From Sphingomonas sp. 32-66-10 (GTDB lineage Bacteria; Pseudomonadota; Alphaproteobacteria; Sphingomonadales; Sphingomonadaceae): DNA of 64,000 bases. Positions 8,848 to 17,951 of the stretch are shown here, in pieces. Numbering within the stretch: position 1 is the first letter of the stretch; each line of letters opens with the position of its first letter. The stretch is taken from contig NCEF01000004.1 in NCBI GenBank assembly GCA_002280565.1, positions 62,001-126,000 on the forward strand, written 5' to 3'. Under the pieces are notes generated by a model. That model was not told the origin of the DNA, did no database searches, and was given only the letters and a program-made list of their open reading frames with translations. The position numbers and the translations under genes are program-made.

Positions 8848-9525
8848 CTACGCCGCGATCGGAAAGCGCAGCAGCCGGTCCTCCAGCGCCACCAGCGCCT
8901 GCGCGCCGCGCCCGACTGCGCGCACGATCTCAGGATGATCGACGTCCAGCCCGCCGGTCAGCGCGCCGAAGGCCGGCAGGATCAGCTTGGTCCCGCTCGC
9001 CACGAAACAGCGCCGCGCCACCGCCCGGCCGCGTGCCCGGATGCGCAGCTTGGGGTGAAAATGCCCCGACAATTCGGGCCGCAATTCGCCCGGCTCGGCC
9101 TCGTGCCGCAGCAACAGGCCGTCGACCTCGGCCTCGACCATGACGCGCCCGCCGCAATGGTCGATCGCCGCCTGCTCGGCCAGCGCCGCATCATGATTGC
9201 CGGTGATCCACGTCCAGTCGAGCGCCCCGGTCAGCGCGCGCAACCGCACCCGCGCCGCCTCCGGCAACCGCTCGCACCCCGCCGAGTCATGAAAGCTGTC
9301 GCCCAGGCACCACAGCTCGCGCGCCTGCGTCCGCGCGACAAGCGCCGCCAGCGCGTCGAGCGTCGCCAGACTGTCATAGGGCGGCAGCAACTGCCCCCAG
9401 CGCGCGAACCAGCTCGCTTTCTCGAAATGCAGATCGGCGACGATCAGCGCGCGCCGCGCCGGCCAGAACAGCGCCGCCTCGGGCAGCGCGCACAACTCAT
9501 GACCGGCGAACGAAAAGGGAACCAT
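8848..9525 (-). CDS. pdeM: Ligase-associated DNA damage response endonuclease PdeM
   Basis: A 225-residue calcineurin-like metallophosphoesterase. Metal-binding motifs: VADLHFEK (near residue 30), LGDSFHD (near 75), GNHD (near 110) and SGHFHPK (near 150). The family is encoded with an ATP-dependent DNA ligase, a DEXH helicase and a metallo-beta-lactamase exonuclease. The helicase is nearby at 10693 on the same strand, separated by an aspartic protease gene. The start at 9525 (MVPFSFAG) fits the family length. The cluster as a whole lacks its ligase here (see findings). Confidence 0.88.
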   Translation of the reverse strand: MVPFSFAGHELCALPEAALFWPARRALIVADLHFEKASWFARWGQLLPPYDSLATLDALAALVARTQARELWCLGDSFHDSAGCERLPEAARVRLRALTGALDWTWITGNHDAALAEQAAIDHCGGRVMVEAEVDGLLLRHEAEPGELRPELSGHFHPKLRIRARGRAVARRCFVASGTKLILPAFGALTGGLDVDHPEIVRAVGRGAQALVALEDRLLRFPIAA

Positions 9526-9556
9526 GCCCCCGCTATCGCGCTCCCGGCGCGGCGCG

Positions 9557-10504
9557 TCAACCGATCCGCGAGCCGGTCGGCGGCGTGCCACTGCGCGGCA
9601 TCAGAAAGCGCACGCGGCGCGCCGGAAAATCGATCTCGACCCGGCGGAACGCGCGCAGCGCATCCATCCCCAGCATCAGTGCCGGCTCTTCCGACAGCCC
9701 GAAATGCGCAAAGGGCGGCACATCGGCAAAGGCCACCGGCAGGCCGCGCATCACCACCCCGCCAATCTGGACCCGCCCGGCAATGTGATAATTGACCGTC
9801 AGCTTTTCCCCGGTCACGCTCGACAGCTCGATCGGCCCTTTCAGCGCGGTCCGCCGCAGACGGCGTTGCAGCGCCAGATTGCCCATGCTGACCTGCGACC
9901 CGGTGTCGAGCACCACGGTCACGCGATGCCCTTCCAACTGCGCCTCGGTGACGATCAGCTGGCCCATGCGGTTGCGCGCAATCACCACGATCTCATCCGC
10001 GTCGCGCGCAACGCTCCGCGCGCGCGACGTCCCGCGCGAGGGGCGCACCGCCATCTCGCGTCGGTCGAAATCGATCGCCACCATATGGTTGCGCAGCTGC
10101 TCGACTCCGAGCAGCCCCTGGGCACCCAGGTGCCCCGCCTCCAGCGCCGGCGCGTTGAACGCACGCACGTCGCGCACCGGACCGACCGACAGCGACGGCA
10201 CCACCACCGTCTGTACCCGCGCGCTGCCGGTCATGGTCGTCAGCCGCACCTGTGGGCCGGCGGCCAGCCGCAATCGCTCCGCCAATTGGCGCGACACGAC
10301 CGATCGCTCGGCGCCGGTATCGATCACGAATGGCTGCGATGCCGCGCCGCCAATCGAGACCGGGACGGTCATGCGCGTCGCGAGCGTCCCCAGCGCAACC
10401 GTCTCGCCCCCTGTTTCGGCCGCCGCGGGTGCAGGCAATAGCTCATCGGGCGCGGGTTGCGCGCCAAAGGCTGCAAAGAGCGGCATGAGGAGGAGCGACC
10501 GCAT
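9557..10504 (-). CDS. Retropepsin-like aspartic protease, exported
   Basis: A 315-residue protein with a signal peptide (MRSLLLMPLFAAFGAQPA) and two retroviral-type aspartic protease halves, each with its own catalytic triplet: FVIDTGAERS near residue 60 and VVLDTGSQVS near residue 200. Two half-domains in one chain suggest an intramolecular pseudo-dimer. A periplasmic location is inferred. It lies between the DEXH helicase and pdeM on the same strand, an unusual intruder in that cluster. Substrate unknown. Confidence 0.82.
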   Translation of the reverse strand: MRSLLLMPLFAAFGAQPAPDELLPAPAAAETGGETVALGTLATRMTVPVSIGGAASQPFVIDTGAERSVVSRQLAERLRLAAGPQVRLTTMTGSARVQTVVVPSLSVGPVRDVRAFNAPALEAGHLGAQGLLGVEQLRNHMVAIDFDRREMAVRPSRGTSRARSVARDADEIVVIARNRMGQLIVTEAQLEGHRVTVVLDTGSQVSMGNLALQRRLRRTALKGPIELSSVTGEKLTVNYHIAGRVQIGGVVMRGLPVAFADVPPFAHFGLSEEPALMLGMDALRAFRRVEIDFPARRVRFLMPRSGTPPTGSRIG

Positions 10505-10589
10505 GCCGCGATCCTACACCCCCCGATGCTGCGCAGCAATTGCCGTTGGTCGAAAGCGTGTCGTGGTTGGGCGATGCCCAACCGATTGC

Positions 10590-10666
10590 GGCACCGGCCC
10601 GCTCCCCCACCCGACCACCCAGCAGCGTATTCTATGGGTGGTCGGGTGGGGGAGCGGGCCGGTGCC
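10590..10666. repeat. REP-like cruciform, 32 bp perfect arms
   Basis: Arms 10590-10621 and 10635-10666 are perfect inverted copies beginning GGCACCGGCCCGCTCCCCCA, with a 13 base loop. It lies between the aspartic protease and helicase genes. The same element occurs at 52951-53030, and a variant at 50884-51002. Confidence 0.9.
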
Positions 10667-10692
10667 GAACAGCGCCGAAAGGCGCAACAAAC

Positions 10693-13116
10693 TCAATCCA
10701 CCCGCATCGCCTCGACCGCCAGCGCCTCGGCCTCGATCAGCATCGCGTCCTCCGCCGCGCCCTGCGCCACGGTCTCGCGCCCGATCATGATCAGCACCGG
10801 CACCGCCATCGGACTGACGCGATCCAGGTCGACATGCACCATCTGCTCCGCCGCGGTATCGAGCAGATGGGCGAGCCGCCCGACATCGGTCATCCGCGCG
10901 CGCGCATCGGCCCAGGCCGCCTTGAGCAGCAGATGATCGGGCTCGTACTTGCGCAGCACGTCATAAATCAGGTCGGTCGAAAAGGTGACCTGCCGCCCGG
11001 TCTTCTTCTTCCCCGGCTGCTGCCGCTCGACCAGCCCGCCGATGATCGCCACCTCGCGGAACGCGCGCTTGAGCAACGCCGAGCCCTGCACCCAGTCGAC
11101 GAACTCATCCTCGAGGATGTCCGGCGAAAACAAGGCCGCCGGATCCTCGATCTTCTCCAGCCCGTACACTGCCAGCGCATAGTCGTTCGCGACAAAGCCG
11201 ATCGGCTTCAGCCCCATCGCCTCCATCCGCCGGGTCACCAGCATGCCGAGCGACTGGTGCGCATTCCACCCCTCGAAACTATACACCACCATATGGTGCC
11301 GCCCTTCATGCGGGAAGGTTTCGACCAGCAGCCGGCCGGGCGCGGGCAGTTGCGAGCGGCGTTGCTGCACCTCGAGCCATTCGCGCACATCGTCGGGGAA
11401 GCGCGCCCACTCCGCCGGATCGGCCAGAAACCGCCGCACCCGCTCCGCCAATGTCGAGCTGATCGACAGGCGCAGCCCGTTATAGGACACGATCCGCGCC
11501 GGTTTCGCGGTCGCGCGCACGATCACATCGGTCAGCTCGACCCGCTCGACCTCGACCGCCATCCCCGCGAAGAAGAAGCTGTCACCGGGCGAGAGCTGGC
11601 TTCCGAAATTCTCCTCGACCTTGCCCAGCCGCCGCCCGTTCTTGAACCGTACGTCCAGCATCGGCGATTCGACGATGATCCCGGCGTTCAACCGATGCTG
11701 CGCAACAAAGGCGGGTTTCGTGACGCGCCAGAGTCCTGGTTTTCCTTGGCCATCGGGCGTGCGCGTCAGCCGCTTGAACTTGTCATACGCCCGCAGCGCA
11801 TAGCCGCCATCGGCGATGAAGTTCAGAACCCGGTCGAACGTCTCGGCGTCCAGCGCCGAATAGGGCAGCGCCCCCTGCACCTCGCGCAGCAACGCCCCGG
11901 CCTCGAACGGCGCGGCGCACGCCACCCCCATCACATGCTGCGCCAGCACATCCAGCGCGCCGGGGCGGAAGATGTCAGGGTCCAGCTCGCCCGCCTCGAC
12001 CGCATCGAGCGCCGCGCGCGCCTCCAGATATTCAAAGCGATTGCCGGGCACGAGCACCGCCTCGCTCGGCTCGTCCAGCCGGTGATTGGCGCGCCCGATC
12101 CGCTGCAGCAGGCGCGACGATCCCTTGGGCGCGCCCATCTGGATCACGCAATCGACATCGCCCCAATCGACCCCCAGGTCGAGGCTGGCGGTCGCGACCA
12201 ACGCGCGCAGCTTGCCATCGGCCATTGCCTGCTCGGCCTTGCGCCGCGCCTCCAGGCTCAGACTGCCATGATGCACCCCGATCGGCAGCTGCAGGTCATT
12301 GGCCTTCCACAGATTCTGGAACACCAGCTCGCACAGCCCGCGCGTGTTGCAGAACACGATCGTGGTCTTGTGCGTCTCGATCTCCGCCATCACCTGCGGG
12401 ATCGCATAGATGCCGCTGTGCCCCGACCATGGCACGCGCCCCTCGGGCAGCAGGATCGCGATATCGGGGTCCGCGCCCTTCTCTCCCACCACCAGCTCAA
12501 CCGAATCGATGTCGCCATGCGGCGCGAGCCAGGCGCGATAGCCGTCGGGGTCCGCCACCGTCGCCGACAGCGCGACGCGCCGCATGTCCGGCGCAATCAC
12601 CTGCAACCGCGCCAGCGCCAGCGCCAGCAGGTCGCCACGCTTTCCGGTGGCAAAGGCATGCACCTCGTCCACCACCAACGTCTTCAGCCCCGCGAACATC
12701 CGGAAACTGTCCTCATAGGACAGGAGCAAGCTCAGCGATTCGGGCGTGGTCAGCAGGATCTGCGGCGGCCGCGCGCGTTGGCGCACCTTCTTCTCGTGCG
12801 AGGTGTCACCGGTCCGCGTCTCGACCCGGATGTTCAGCCCCATCTCCTCGATCGGGGTGAGCAAATTGCGCTGCACATCCACCGCCAGCGCCTTCAGTGG
12901 CGAGATATACAGCGTGTGCAGCCCGTCGCCCGGCGCCTCAATAAGTTCGCTCAGCGTGGGCAGAAACCCTGCCAGCGTCTTCCCCGCCCCGGTCGCGGCG
13001 ACGAGAAGCGCGTGCTTCCCCGCCCGCCCCGCCGCCAGCATCTCCAGCTGATGCCGCCGCGGCGTCCATCCGCGCGCGGCAAACCAGTCGGTCAAGGGCG
13101 CGGGAAGGTCGCTCAC
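10693..13116 (-). CDS. Ligase-associated DNA damage response DEXH-box helicase
   Basis: An 807-residue Lhr-like superfamily 2 helicase. Walker A is AATGAGKT (residues 40-47), followed by VVDEVHA (motif II), VALSATVAD (motif III) and LLQRIGRANHR (motif VI), then the long Lhr-type winged-helix C-terminal part. This length and sequence fit the helicase normally found with an ATP-dependent DNA ligase, an MBL-fold exonuclease and PdeM, where the set is linked to resistance to DNA cross-links. PdeM lies downstream on the same strand and the exonuclease (broken) is divergent upstream. No ligase is found. All core motifs look intact, so the helicase itself may still work. Confidence 0.93.
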   Translation of the reverse strand: MSDLPAPLTDWFAARGWTPRRHQLEMLAAGRAGKHALLVAATGAGKTLAGFLPTLSELIEAPGDGLHTLYISPLKALAVDVQRNLLTPIEEMGLNIRVETRTGDTSHEKKVRQRARPPQILLTTPESLSLLLSYEDSFRMFAGLKTLVVDEVHAFATGKRGDLLALALARLQVIAPDMRRVALSATVADPDGYRAWLAPHGDIDSVELVVGEKGADPDIAILLPEGRVPWSGHSGIYAIPQVMAEIETHKTTIVFCNTRGLCELVFQNLWKANDLQLPIGVHHGSLSLEARRKAEQAMADGKLRALVATASLDLGVDWGDVDCVIQMGAPKGSSRLLQRIGRANHRLDEPSEAVLVPGNRFEYLEARAALDAVEAGELDPDIFRPGALDVLAQHVMGVACAAPFEAGALLREVQGALPYSALDAETFDRVLNFIADGGYALRAYDKFKRLTRTPDGQGKPGLWRVTKPAFVAQHRLNAGIIVESPMLDVRFKNGRRLGKVEENFGSQLSPGDSFFFAGMAVEVERVELTDVIVRATAKPARIVSYNGLRLSISSTLAERVRRFLADPAEWARFPDDVREWLEVQQRRSQLPAPGRLLVETFPHEGRHHMVVYSFEGWNAHQSLGMLVTRRMEAMGLKPIGFVANDYALAVYGLEKIEDPAALFSPDILEDEFVDWVQGSALLKRAFREVAIIGGLVERQQPGKKKTGRQVTFSTDLIYDVLRKYEPDHLLLKAAWADARARMTDVGRLAHLLDTAAEQMVHVDLDRVSPMAVPVLIMIGRETVAQGAAEDAMLIEAEALAVEAMRVD

Positions 13117-13137
13117 GCGTCGCGTCTTAGCCCAGAC

Positions 13138-13323
13138 TCAAGGCTCGCGTCGCGTATCCTCTTCATTCTGCGCGTCATACATCTTGCGCGTCGCTTCCTC
13201 GGTGCGCTGCTTCTCCCGTTTGCTGGTGCGGTTGTTCAGCACGACCCAGAGCAGCACAACAAACAGCACGATCGGGCCGATCACCACCATCACGCCTTGC
13301 AGGCTCGAAAGATCGAGGTTCAT
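13138..13323 (-). CDS. Small single-pass membrane protein
   Basis: A 61-residue protein starting at the ATG at 13323, which has GGGAGAG nearby upstream. It has one transmembrane helix (VVIGPIVLFVVLLWVVL, about residues 13-29) and a charged cytoplasmic tail (RTSKREKQRTEEATRK). No known domain is recognised. It lies in the short gap between the divergent repair genes and just upstream of the helicase. Real coding is supported by the start site and clean topology. Function unknown. Confidence 0.65.
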   Translation of the reverse strand: MNLDLSSLQGVMVVIGPIVLFVVLLWVVLNNRTSKREKQRTEEATRKMYDAQNEEDTRREP

Positions 13324-13418
13324 TTCAGACTCTCCCATTCCGCAATGGTCAGCCAACGAAGCGGCGGCGCATTTCGATCCGACTGGAACTAGCCGCCCTC
13401 CTCGCGCATATCGCTTGC

Positions 13419-14380
13419 ATGGCATTGGGCGACTGGATCACTCCGCATCCCGAAGGCATCCATGTCCCCGGCCCGGACATCTGGATCGATCCGTCACAGC
13501 CCAAGGCCCGCGCGTTCGTCACGCACGGCCATGCCGATCACGCCCGCGGCGGGCATGGCGCGGTGTGGGCGACCCCCGAAACGCTCGCAATCATGGAGGC
13601 GCGCTACGGCCCCCAGACCGCCCACCCGGTCGCCTATGGCGAAACCGTGCGCAGGGGCGAGGTCGATCGGCGCAGATCGTGCTCGATCATCGCGGCGAGC
13701 GGATCGTTGTCTCGGGCGACTACAAGCGCCGCCCTGATCCCACCTGCGAACCCTTTCGCCCGGTCAGATGCGACGTGTTCGTGACCGAAGCGACCTTCGG
13801 CCTCCCCGTCTTCCGCCATCCCGAAACCACCGACGAGATCGACAAGCTCCTCGCCGCGCTGCGCGCCGAGCCCGAACGCTGCGTGCTGGTCGGCGCCTAT
13901 GCGCTGGGCAAGGCACAGCGGGTGATCGCCGAACTGCGCGGCATGGGGTTCGACGACCCGATCTACATCCATGGCGCGCTGCAGCTGCTGTGCGACCTGT
14001 ATATCGACCATGGCGTCCCACTCGGCGAACTGCGCCCCGCCACCGGCGTCGCGAAGAAGGAGCTGCAGGGCCGCATCATCCTCGCCCCGCCCGGCGCGCT
14101 CAACGACCGCTGGTCACGCCGCCTGCCCGACCCGGTCACCGCCATGGCCAGCGGCTGGATGACCGTCCGCCAGCGCGCGCGCCAGCGCAATGTCGAACTC
14201 CCGCTGATCCTCTCCGACCATGCCGACTGGGACGAACTGACCACAACGCTGCGCGAAATCGCGCCGAAAGAGGTGTGGGTGACCCATGGCCGCGAAGACG
14301 CGCTGGTCCACTGGTGCCGTCAGCATCAGATCAAGGCGCGCGCGCTGGAACTCGCCGGATATGAGGATGAGGATGACTGA
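13419..14380 (+). pseudogene. Ligase-associated exonuclease (MBL fold), frameshifted by an internal deletion
   Basis: The ATG at 13419 opens a protein with the MBL motif HGHADHARGG, but the frame runs off into nonsense after about residue 82 and stops at 13784. From 13667 the family sequence resumes in another frame (SAQIVLDHRG, then TEATFGLPVFRHPE) and runs to 14380. At the junction (13664-13667) about 13 family residues containing the conserved PAGHVLG motif are missing, fitting an out-of-frame loss of roughly 37 bp. The product would be inactive. A sequencing or assembly error in GC-rich DNA is the main alternative. The intact family member acts in the ligase-associated DNA damage response. 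Confidence 0.8.
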
Positions 14381-15071
14381 CCCCCGCACCATCGTCATCC
14401 TCACCGGCGCGGGCATCTCCGCCGAATCCGGCGTCGCCACCTTTCGCGGTCCCGGTGGGCTGTGGGAGGGGCATCGCGTCGAGGATGTGTGCACGCCAGA
14501 GGCGCTCGCGCACGACCCCGATCTGGTCCACCGCTTCTACGACGAACGCCACGCCAATCTGGCCAGGGTCGAACCCAATGCCGCGCACCACGCGCTCGCC
14601 CGGCTCGATGCGGAGTGGCCGGGCGAGCTGCTGCTGGTCACCCAGAATGTCGATGATCTGCACGAACGCGCCGGGTCGAAACGCATGCTGCACATGCATG
14701 GCGAGCTGAAATCCGCCCTGTGCGCGCTGTGCGGCATCCAGAGCGAATGGGCCGACCCGCTCCCGCCCGGCACATCCTGCCCCTCGTGCGACGCGCCGGC
14801 GCTGCGCCCCGACATCGTGTTCTTTGGCGAGATGCCCTATCACATGGAGGCGATCGACGCCGCGCTCGCCCGCGCCGACCTGTTCGTCTCGATCGGTACC
14901 TCGGGCGCCGTCTATCCCGCCGCCGGCTTCGTCCGCACCGCGCGCTACCATGGCGCCGACACCCTCGAACTCAACCTCGAGCGGTCGGAGGGCAGCGCCT
15001 GGTTCGCGCAATCGCGCCTCGGTCGGGCGGGGACGCTGGTGCCGGAATGGGTGGACTCGCTCCTCGCCTAG
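14373..15071 (+). CDS. cobB: NAD-dependent protein deacylase (sirtuin, CobB type)
   Basis: A 232-residue class III sirtuin. Motifs: GAGISAESGVATFRG (NAD binding, residues 11-25), TQNVDDLHERAG, the catalytic His in HMHGEL, and a zinc pair CALCG / CPSCD. FYDERH has the Tyr-x-x-Arg pattern that in E. coli CobB allows removal of succinyl as well as acetyl groups from lysines. The start ATG at 14373 overlaps the stop of the broken exonuclease gene by 8 bases, so its translation may have been coupled to that gene. It converges with era with a 4 base overlap. Confidence 0.92.
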   Translation: MTDPRTIVILTGAGISAESGVATFRGPGGLWEGHRVEDVCTPEALAHDPDLVHRFYDERHANLARVEPNAAHHALARLDAEWPGELLLVTQNVDDLHERAGSKRMLHMHGELKSALCALCGIQSEWADPLPPGTSCPSCDAPALRPDIVFFGEMPYHMEAIDAALARADLFVSIGTSGAVYPAAGFVRTARYHGADTLELNLERSEGSAWFAQSRLGRAGTLVPEWVDSLLA

Positions 15072-15985
15072 TCGACCCAGTCCAGCCCGATCTCGCGATA
15101 CAGGCTGCGATCCTCTTCCCAGCCCGGCCGCACCTTCACATGCAGGAACAGCTGGACCTTGACCCCCAGCAGCTCCATCAGCTCGGCCCGCGCGCGTGAA
15201 CCGATTTCCTTGATCTTGGACCCGCCCTGCCCCAGCACGATCGCACGCTGCGTCGGCCGTTCGACCAGGATCTGCTGGTAGATCTCGACCGACCCGTCGG
15301 GCTTTTCGGTATAGCGCTCGGTCTCGATCGCGGTGGCATAAGGCAGTTCGGCGTGCAGCAGATGATAGAGCTGCTCGCGCGTGATTTCCGACGCCAGCAT
15401 GCGGTCGGTCGCGTCCGACACCTGATCCGCCGGGAAATGCCACGGCCCCTCGGGCATCCGCTTGGCCAGTTCCGCCTTCAGCTCCGCCACGCCATCGCCC
15501 GTCGTCGCCGAAACGAAGAATGTGTCCTCGAACTCGGCCAGCTCATTCAGGCTTGCGGCGTGGCCCAGCAGGCGCGGCTTGTCGGCGATATCGACCTTGT
15601 TGAGGATCAGGATCTTGCGCTCGCGCCGATCCTTCAGCCCCGCGACGACGCTGCGCACCTTTGGCCCGATCCCGCCCTTGCCATCGACCACCAGCGCGAT
15701 CAGGTCCGCGCCCTGCGACCCTTCCCAGGCGGCGGCGACCATCGCCCGGTCCAGCCGCCGCGCCGGATCGAAAATGCCCGGTGTATCGACCAGCAACAGC
15801 TGGGTATCATCGGCAATCGCGATGCCCATCAGCCGCGCGCGCGTCGTCTGCGCCTTGGGGCTGACGATCGCCACCTTCTGCCCGACCAGTGCGTTCACCA
15901 ATGTCGACTTGCCCGCATTGGGCGCGCCGACCACGGCGATCAGGCCGCATTTCTGTGCTTCGATATCCAAAACCACTCCGTCCAA
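15068..15985 (-). CDS. era: GTPase Era
   Basis: A 305-residue two-domain protein. The G domain shows GAPNAGKST (G1, near residue 20), DTPG (G3), NKVD (G4) and VSATTGDG (G5). The C-terminal KH domain has VLGQGGSKIKEIG. Era binds the 3' end region of 16S rRNA and helps 30S maturation. It follows rnc and lepB on the same strand, the classic lepB-rnc-era order, but a 132 bp repeat element separates rnc from era. Confidence 0.97.
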   Translation of the reverse strand: MDGVVLDIEAQKCGLIAVVGAPNAGKSTLVNALVGQKVAIVSPKAQTTRARLMGIAIADDTQLLLVDTPGIFDPARRLDRAMVAAAWEGSQGADLIALVVDGKGGIGPKVRSVVAGLKDRRERKILILNKVDIADKPRLLGHAASLNELAEFEDTFFVSATTGDGVAELKAELAKRMPEGPWHFPADQVSDATDRMLASEITREQLYHLLHAELPYATAIETERYTEKPDGSVEIYQQILVERPTQRAIVLGQGGSKIKEIGSRARAELMELLGVKVQLFLHVKVRPGWEEDRSLYREIGLDWVD

Positions 15986-15992
15986 AACCCAT

Positions 15993-16124
15993 CGTCACCC
16001 CGGCCTTGTGCCGGGGCCCACCCATCCGCGGGCGCATCCCTCGATGATATAGCACAGCGGATCAGCAAGCGCCTCAGCCGCCGGATGTGCCGCACCGTGG
16101 ACCCCGGAACAAGTCCGGGGTGAC
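15993..16124. repeat. Dispersed element with long inverted termini
   Basis: The ends GTCACCCCGGCCTTG... and ...AACAAGTCCGGGGTGAC are near-perfect inverted copies of about 27 bp, and each end also folds on itself. A second copy lies at 19753-19859. It splits rnc from era. Confidence 0.8.
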
Positions 16125-16138
16125 CACCCTTGTCCGGC

Positions 16139-16807
16139 CTATTTCTGCAGCACCGCCAGCAACGCCGCCGCCGCTGCGGTCTCGGCTTCCTGCTTGCTCG
16201 ACCCCGTCCCTTCGGCCTCGGCCAGCTTGGCAATCTCCGCCTTCACGCGAAAACGCGGCGCATGGCCCGGCCCCGAGCGTTCGACCAGCACATAGTCGGG
16301 CGCGCGGCGGTTATTCGCCGCCGCCCATTCCTGCAGCGCGGACTTGGGATGCTTGGGTGCCGCCGACTGATTGTCGATCCGGCTGTCCCACAGCCGCCGC
16401 ACCAGCGCGCGCGCCGCGTCGAACCCCTGGTCGAGGAAGGTCGCGCCGATCAGCGCCTCCATCACATCGCCCAGCACATTGTCGCTGTCCGACGCGCCAT
16501 CGTCGCGCGCCTGCTTGCCGAGCTTAAGGTGGCGCGGCACCCCGATCTCGCGCGCGACCTCGGCACACATCTGCCCGGTCACCAGCGCGTTGAAGCGCCG
16601 CGACAATTTCCCCTCCGGCTCCCCCGGAAAGCGCGCATACAGCCATTCAGCCAGCGTCAGCCCCAGCACCCGGTCGCCCAGAAACTCCAGCCGCTCGTAA
16701 TTGTCCGCACCCTGGCTGCCATGCGTCAGCGCACGGCGATAGACCGCCAGATCGTCCGGCGCATGGCCCAACACCCCGGCCAGCCAGCCGGGCAGGTCGT
16801 CACTCAA
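16139..16807 (-). CDS. rnc: Ribonuclease III
   Basis: A protein of about 222 residues. The RNase III signature NYERLEFLGDRVLGL and the later DVMEALIGATFLDQG hold the acidic catalytic residues, and a double-stranded RNA binding domain follows from about residue 150. The enzyme cuts the rRNA precursor and structured mRNAs. The preferred start is a TTG at 16807, which overlaps the lepB stop as TTGA with GGGGAAGG just upstream. A GTG at 16855 inside lepB is the alternative and would add 16 residues. It belongs to a lepB-rnc-era unit. Confidence 0.93.
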   Translation of the reverse strand: MSDDLPGWLAGVLGHAPDDLAVYRRALTHGSQGADNYERLEFLGDRVLGLTLAEWLYARFPGEPEGKLSRRFNALVTGQMCAEVAREIGVPRHLKLGKQARDDGASDSDNVLGDVMEALIGATFLDQGFDAARALVRRLWDSRIDNQSAAPKHPKSALQEWAAANNRRAPDYVLVERSGPGHAPRFRVKAEIAKLAEAEGTGSSKQEAETAAAAALLAVLQK

Positions 16808-17649
16808 AAGCCTTCCCCGATCCGCTCGAACCGCGCCGCGCTGAACCAGGTCCACGGCAGCACCCAGCTGGCACTGCCATCGGTCGACCAGAAGCTAACC
16901 ACCGCCTTGCCCTGGATATTCTCCATCGGGACAAAGCGGATGCCGCGCTTGTTCTCGCCATCGACCATCACCGGCTCGAACCGGCTGTCGCTCGAATTGT
17001 CGCGATTGTCCCCCATCAGGAAGACATGGCCGGCGGGCACGGTGAATATTTCGGTATTGTCGCCTTCGCTCTGCCCGGCGTCGAGCACGTCATAGCTCTT
17101 CCCGCCCGGCAACGTCTCGCGATAGCGCGCAATGCGGCACACCGGCGTGCCATCCGCCGCCATTTCGATCGTCGGCGCATCGCAATCCGCGTTCGGCGTC
17201 ATCGGCAGGACAAAGTCCGCCACGCGCTGTTTCGGGATCGCCTGCCCGTTCAGGATCAGCTGACCGTCGCGCATCTGCACCGTATCGCCGGGCACGCCGA
17301 TCACGCGCTTGATCCAGTCGGTCCGGGCGTCGGGCGGCGCCTTGAACACCACCACATCGCCGCGCGCCGGGTCCTTGGCGAACACGCGCCCCGGAATCAG
17401 CGGCAGGCTCCAGGGGAGCGAATGCTTGGAATAGCCGTAATTCCACTTGGTGATGAACAGATAGTCGCCGACCAGCAGGCGCGGGAGCATCGACCCCGAC
17501 GGGATGCTGAACGGCGCGAACACGAAACTGCGTACGATGATCACCAGGATCACCAGCTTCACCAGAAAGCTGATCGTATCCCGCAGCTCGGAGCGCGGCT
17601 TGAGGGTCTCGGCGGGGGCGGCGGTCTGCGCCGTGGCGGAATCGTCCAT
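16804..17649 (-). CDS. lepB: Signal peptidase I
   Basis: A 281-residue membrane protease that removes signal peptides from exported proteins. An N-terminal transmembrane segment (ISFLVKLVILVIIVRSFVF, residues 26-44) is followed by the catalytic serine motif IPSGSMLPRLLVGD, the lysine region DWIKRVIGVPGD, and the GDNRDNSSDSR box. The start MDDSATAQ at 17649 is chosen because family homology begins there; upstream sequence in the same frame is low-complexity repeat. It is first in the lepB-rnc-era unit. Confidence 0.96.
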   Translation of the reverse strand: MDDSATAQTAAPAETLKPRSELRDTISFLVKLVILVIIVRSFVFAPFSIPSGSMLPRLLVGDYLFITKWNYGYSKHSLPWSLPLIPGRVFAKDPARGDVVVFKAPPDARTDWIKRVIGVPGDTVQMRDGQLILNGQAIPKQRVADFVLPMTPNADCDAPTIEMAADGTPVCRIARYRETLPGGKSYDVLDAGQSEGDNTEIFTVPAGHVFLMGDNRDNSSDSRFEPVMVDGENKRGIRFVPMENIQGKAVVSFWSTDGSASWVLPWTWFSAARFERIGEGF

Positions 17650-17699
17650 GATGCTGCTGTGAATTGGGTGTGTGGCATCGTCAAGGCACCTTTGTTTGG

Positions 17700-17905
17700 T
17701 TTGCGGCACCGGCCCGCTTCCATTCCTCCCCCAGCTCGCTGGGGGAGGGGGACCGCTCGCGCAGCGAGTGGTGGAGGGGCGGCCGCGCAGACGGCCGTGA
17801 CATGCGCGGCAAATTCCGCCCTCTGCGGGGCGCCCCCTCCGTCGCCTTCGGCGCCACCTTCCCTGCGGGCCGGGGAGGAATTGCGCGCCGCCCGCTTTCA
17901 CTCCC
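17700..17905. repeat. Repeat-rich gap between lepB and pgi
   Basis: The 302-base gap holds a half REP (GGCACCGGCCCGC at about 17705), then CTCCCCCAGC-TCGC-TGGGGGAG style hairpins, a CTCGCGCAGCGAG palindrome and GCCCCCTCCGTCGCCTTCGGCG, a motif also found at 44571. No coding sequence is credible. The pgi ribosome site AAAGGAG lies at its right end. Confidence 0.65.
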
Positions 17906-17951
17906 CCACCCATCACGCTACACGCGCCGCGACCCAAAAGGAGACAGGCAC

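Noticed and set aside
10540-13392. A 950-codon open frame on the plus strand opposite the DEXH helicase
   Set aside because: It is a mirror frame of a clear helicase gene in GC-rich DNA. The predicted protein is rich in R, H, Q and A and has no domain; its length comes from codon bias.
17650-17951. Longer frames reaching upstream of lepB and pgi
   Set aside because: Family homology begins at 17649 and 17952. The upstream part is repeat sequence and pgi has a clear AAAGGAG site before 17952.
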